From Oceanicola sp. S124 (lineage in GTDB: Bacteria > Pseudomonadota > Alphaproteobacteria > Rhodobacterales > Rhodobacteraceae), in assembly GCF_000220565.1 (NCBI RefSeq), contig NZ_AFPM01000017.1, positions 1 through 64,000 of the forward strand: a stretch of 64,000 bases of DNA, read 5' to 3'. The position numbers were made by a program, and so were the translations under genes. Below are positions 62,383-64,000 of this stretch, in pieces. Position 1 is the first letter of the stretch. Each line of letters opens with the position of its first letter. The notes below the pieces were generated by a model, which was not told the origin of the DNA, ran no database searches, and worked only from the letters and a program-made list of their open reading frames with translations.

Positions 62383-63179
62383 GCCTTCACCAGTTCGATC
62401 CTGATGTTGCCAAGAAGGTCGGTGTCAACGCCGCGATCCTGTACCAGAACATCGTTTTCTGGACCCGGCACAACATGGCCAACGGCAAGCATTTCCATGA
62501 CGGCATGTGGTGGACCTACAACTCGCGCAGGGCCTTCGCGGCGCAGTTCGAATACCTCAGCGAGAAGCAGATCCGGCTCTGCCTGGACAAGCTCGTCGAC
62601 GCCGGGCTGGTCGCTCGCGGGAACTTCAACAAGGAGGGATACGACAACACCTCCTGGTGGGCGCCAACCTGTTCAAGTGGTTGGAAAACAACGCTGGCCC
62701 AAAAGGGCCAAGGGCTGGCCCAAAAGGGCCAAGGGCTGGCCCAAAAGGGCCAACCAATACCAGATAGTAAACCAGATACTAAACCAGATGATTCCCCCAA
62801 ACCCCCACAGGGGGCTGGAGAGGATCTTTTCTCGGACAATGACCAGCCCGCCGAAGCGGTGCCGAAGGTCGCTGACAGGTTCTCCGACTTCTACGAGGCC
62901 TACCCGCGGAAGATCGCCCGAGGGAACGCCGAGAAGGCATGGGCCAAGGCCGTGAAGAGCGCGCTGCCGCACGCAATAATCGACGGGGCCAGGCGCTATG
63001 CGGCCCTCTGCCGGCAGAAGGGCACGGAGGCGCAGTACATCGCGCACCCGGCCTCCTGGCTGAACGCCCAGCGATGGGCAGACGAGGAGCTTCGCGGCGT
63101 GCGGCTCCCGGAAGAGATCACTCCGCAGGACCGGGCCGCCAAGTTCCGGCCGCCCAACTGGCAGACGGTGATCCGATGA
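62379..63179 (+). CDS. Phage replication-initiation protein (O-like) with variable linker
   Basis: The 266-residue product has an N-terminal winged-helix domain typical of phage replisome organisers (VGVNAAILYQNIVFWTRHN and NSRRAFAAQFEYLSEKQIRLCLDKLVDAGLV, about residues 14-80). A repetitive linker (residues 106-136) follows, then a C-terminal domain with FYEAYPRKIARGNAEKAW and HPASWLNAQRWADE. It is expected to bind the phage origin and load the following DnaB. The linker carries a 21-bp tandem repeat. Confidence 0.8.
   Translation: MSLHQFDPDVAKKVGVNAAILYQNIVFWTRHNMANGKHFHDGMWWTYNSRRAFAAQFEYLSEKQIRLCLDKLVDAGLVARGNFNKEGYDNTSWWAPTCSSGWKTTLAQKGQGLAQKGQGLAQKGQPIPDSKPDTKPDDSPKPPQGAGEDLFSDNDQPAEAVPKVADRFSDFYEAYPRKIARGNAEKAWAKAVKSALPHAIIDGARRYAALCRQKGTEAQYIAHPASWLNAQRWADEELRGVRLPEEITPQDRAAKFRPPNWQTVIR
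62694..62753 (+). repeat. 21-bp in-frame tandem repeat
   Basis: CTGGCCCAAAAGGGCCAAGGG at 62694-62714 and 62715-62735, with 18 bases of a third copy at 62736-62753. It is the coding form of LAQKGQG repeats. Each unit contains the palindrome GGCCC-AAAA-GGGCC, and copy number can change without a frameshift. Confidence 0.85.
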
Positions 63180-63334
63180 ACGAACTCCTCCCCAAGATCG
63201 ACACGTATCTGCGCGTCATCGAAGGCCTCTCGGAACAGGTCGGTGGTGAGCTGGGGGAGAAGATCCAGATCGAGACGCGGCTGGTTCGCGCCTTGATCGC
63301 CAAAGCCACAGCGAAAGGGACGAAATCCAGATGA
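63176..63334 (+). CDS. Small prophage protein between replication genes
   Basis: The 52-residue helical product (MNELLPKIDTYLRVIEGLSEQVGGE...) overlaps the replication gene (ATGA) and the dnaB-like gene (four bases). Its place between initiator and helicase suggests a loader or adaptor, which is inference only. Confidence 0.55.
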   Translation: MNELLPKIDTYLRVIEGLSEQVGGELGEKIQIETRLVRALIAKATAKGTKSR

Positions 63335-64000
63335 ACCTCGACCACAAGGAATTCTACACGCCAGAGGCTGAGCAGCAGCTGCTCGGCGCGCTTCTGACGG
63401 ACAACGGCAAGCTGGCGATGGTGGGGGATTTCCTCCTGCCTGAGCATTTCCATGACCCGGTGCACCGCCGGATCTACGAGGTGATCCGGGGGCGGGTGGC
63501 CAAGGGGCACATCGCCTCACCGGTGACGCTGAAGATGGCGATGGAAGGCGATGAAGGGCTGAAGGAGCTGGGCGGCGCGCGTTACCTGGCGAAGATGGCC
63601 GGTGCCTCGGTCGCGAGCTACGCGCTGCGGGACTATGCGCGGGTGGTCGTGCAGGACGCAGCCCGCAGGACGCTCAGAGACGCCGCGCAAGGGGCCATGT
63701 CGGGTCTGTCTGGGGGTGGTGAGCCTCAAGAGGTAGCCTTGCGCCTCCTGCACGCCCTGCAGAGCCTCCCGGAAGATGCGGGTCAGGAAAGCTCGGTGTC
63801 GCTAGGGAGGGCGGTGATCGAAGCTGTGACCGAGGCCAAGGAGATCTACGAGGGCACGCGCAGCTTCTTCAAGACTGGCATCCGCGCGTTGGACCAGGTG
63901 CTGAAAGGTCTGGCGCCGGGCGACTTCTGCCTGATCGGGGGTGCTACGAGTGCCGGGAAGACCTCTCTGGCGCTGGAGATCGCGAAGAACTCGGCTTTCA
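63331..64000 (+). CDS. dnaB: Replicative helicase DnaB-like (partial)
   Basis: The visible 223 residues are the N-terminal part of a DnaB-type helicase. The N-terminal helical domain (TPEAEQQLLGALL at 10-22, PEHFHDPVHRRIYEVI at 37-52) is followed by the linker and the start of the RecA-like domain, with Walker A GATSAGKTS at 204-212. The gene is cut by the window end. A phage-encoded helicase next to an O-like protein indicates a self-contained replication module. Confidence 0.9.
   Translation, partial: MNLDHKEFYTPEAEQQLLGALLTDNGKLAMVGDFLLPEHFHDPVHRRIYEVIRGRVAKGHIASPVTLKMAMEGDEGLKELGGARYLAKMAGASVASYALRDYARVVVQDAARRTLRDAAQGAMSGLSGGGEPQEVALRLLHALQSLPEDAGQESSVSLGRAVIEAVTEAKEIYEGTRSFFKTGIRALDQVLKGLAPGDFCLIGGATSAGKTSLALEIAKNSAF

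Larger units (their letters stand above)
49014..64000 (+). mobile_element. Prophage or integrative element at tRNA-Arg (left part)
   Basis: The element starts at the CCA end of tRNA-Arg with a leftward integrase pointing at the tRNA. It continues with phage-type recombination, immunity and replication genes to the window end. No second copy of the tRNA 3' end occurs in the window, so the right end lies beyond 64,000. No capsid, tail or lysis genes are in view. Temperate phage is the most economical reading, but a phage-derived island cannot be excluded. Confidence 0.85.

Noticed and set aside
62694-62753. Tandem repeats considered as a CRISPR array
   Set aside because: Units are contiguous without spacers and lie in frame inside a coding gene.

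Overview
The window is a high-GC alphaproteobacterial chromosome segment, most likely from a Rhodobacteraceae (Rhodobacter/Paracoccus/Roseobacter-type) bacterium. The evidence is the gene content and order: S10/spc/alpha ribosomal clusters interrupted by unrelated genes, a crcB-rluC-HAD-ATP12 cluster, a Bzt/Aap-type amino acid transporter, and an argB/engB/MOSC/yidC/yidD/rnpA/rpmH neighbourhood. The assignment rests on protein recognition only; no database was searched.

Region 1 (1-23.2 kb) is the ribosomal supercluster. rpsJ-rplC-rplD-rplW ends at a terminator. A spermidine-synthase-like gene and a short-chain dehydrogenase follow, then rplB-rpsS-rplV-rpsC-rplP. A second interruption holds an ArsR-like remnant, a TIGR02466-type oxygenase, a frameshifted membrane-protein gene, a thioesterase and a prephenate-dehydrogenase-like gene. 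That last gene is preceded by a leaderless 16-codon Tyr/Phe leader peptide and four mutually pairing segments, a candidate attenuator. Then come rpmC to rplR, rpsE-rpmD, two small exported proteins, rplO-secY-adk, another exported protein, rpsM-rpsK-rpoA, a histidine-phosphatase-like gene and rplQ. A small palindromic repeat family (core GGTGGG...CCCACCCTACG) sits after several of these blocks.

Region 2 (23.3-48.1 kb) is housekeeping. It holds a DegP-type protease and rarA; a crcB-rluC-HAD-ATP12 operon; bztABCD; a secreted-repeat protein; sixA-like/ferredoxin-like/argB; and two small outer-membrane beta-barrel proteins. A leftward block follows: engB, MOSC, yidC, an EAL protein, ttcA, a DUF1127-like protein, a 22-codon micro-ORF, yidD, rnpA and rpmH, which has a near-consensus promoter. 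Divergent from rpmH is an orphan sensor histidine kinase, followed by about 0.75 kb without a recognisable gene.

Region 3 (48.9-64.0 kb) is tRNA-Arg(ACG) followed by a prophage or related integrative element that continues past the window end. A leftward early operon carries an integrase, a probable excisionase, a Lar-like protein, a DUF1364-like protein, RecT, a RecE-type nuclease, an ASCH-like protein, a DUF5131 (Gp37/Gp68) protein, a coiled-coil protein and several small proteins. The immunity region has an XRE repressor and a divergent Cro-like protein. It contains four copies of a 17-bp operator, GTGTTCA-N3-TGAACAC, and two of these fill the -35/-10 spacers of the candidate left and right promoters. 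The rightward operon carries a RuvC-like resolvase, a replication-initiation protein with an in-frame 21-bp tandem repeat, and a DnaB helicase cut off by the window end. The distal attachment site and structural genes are not in view.
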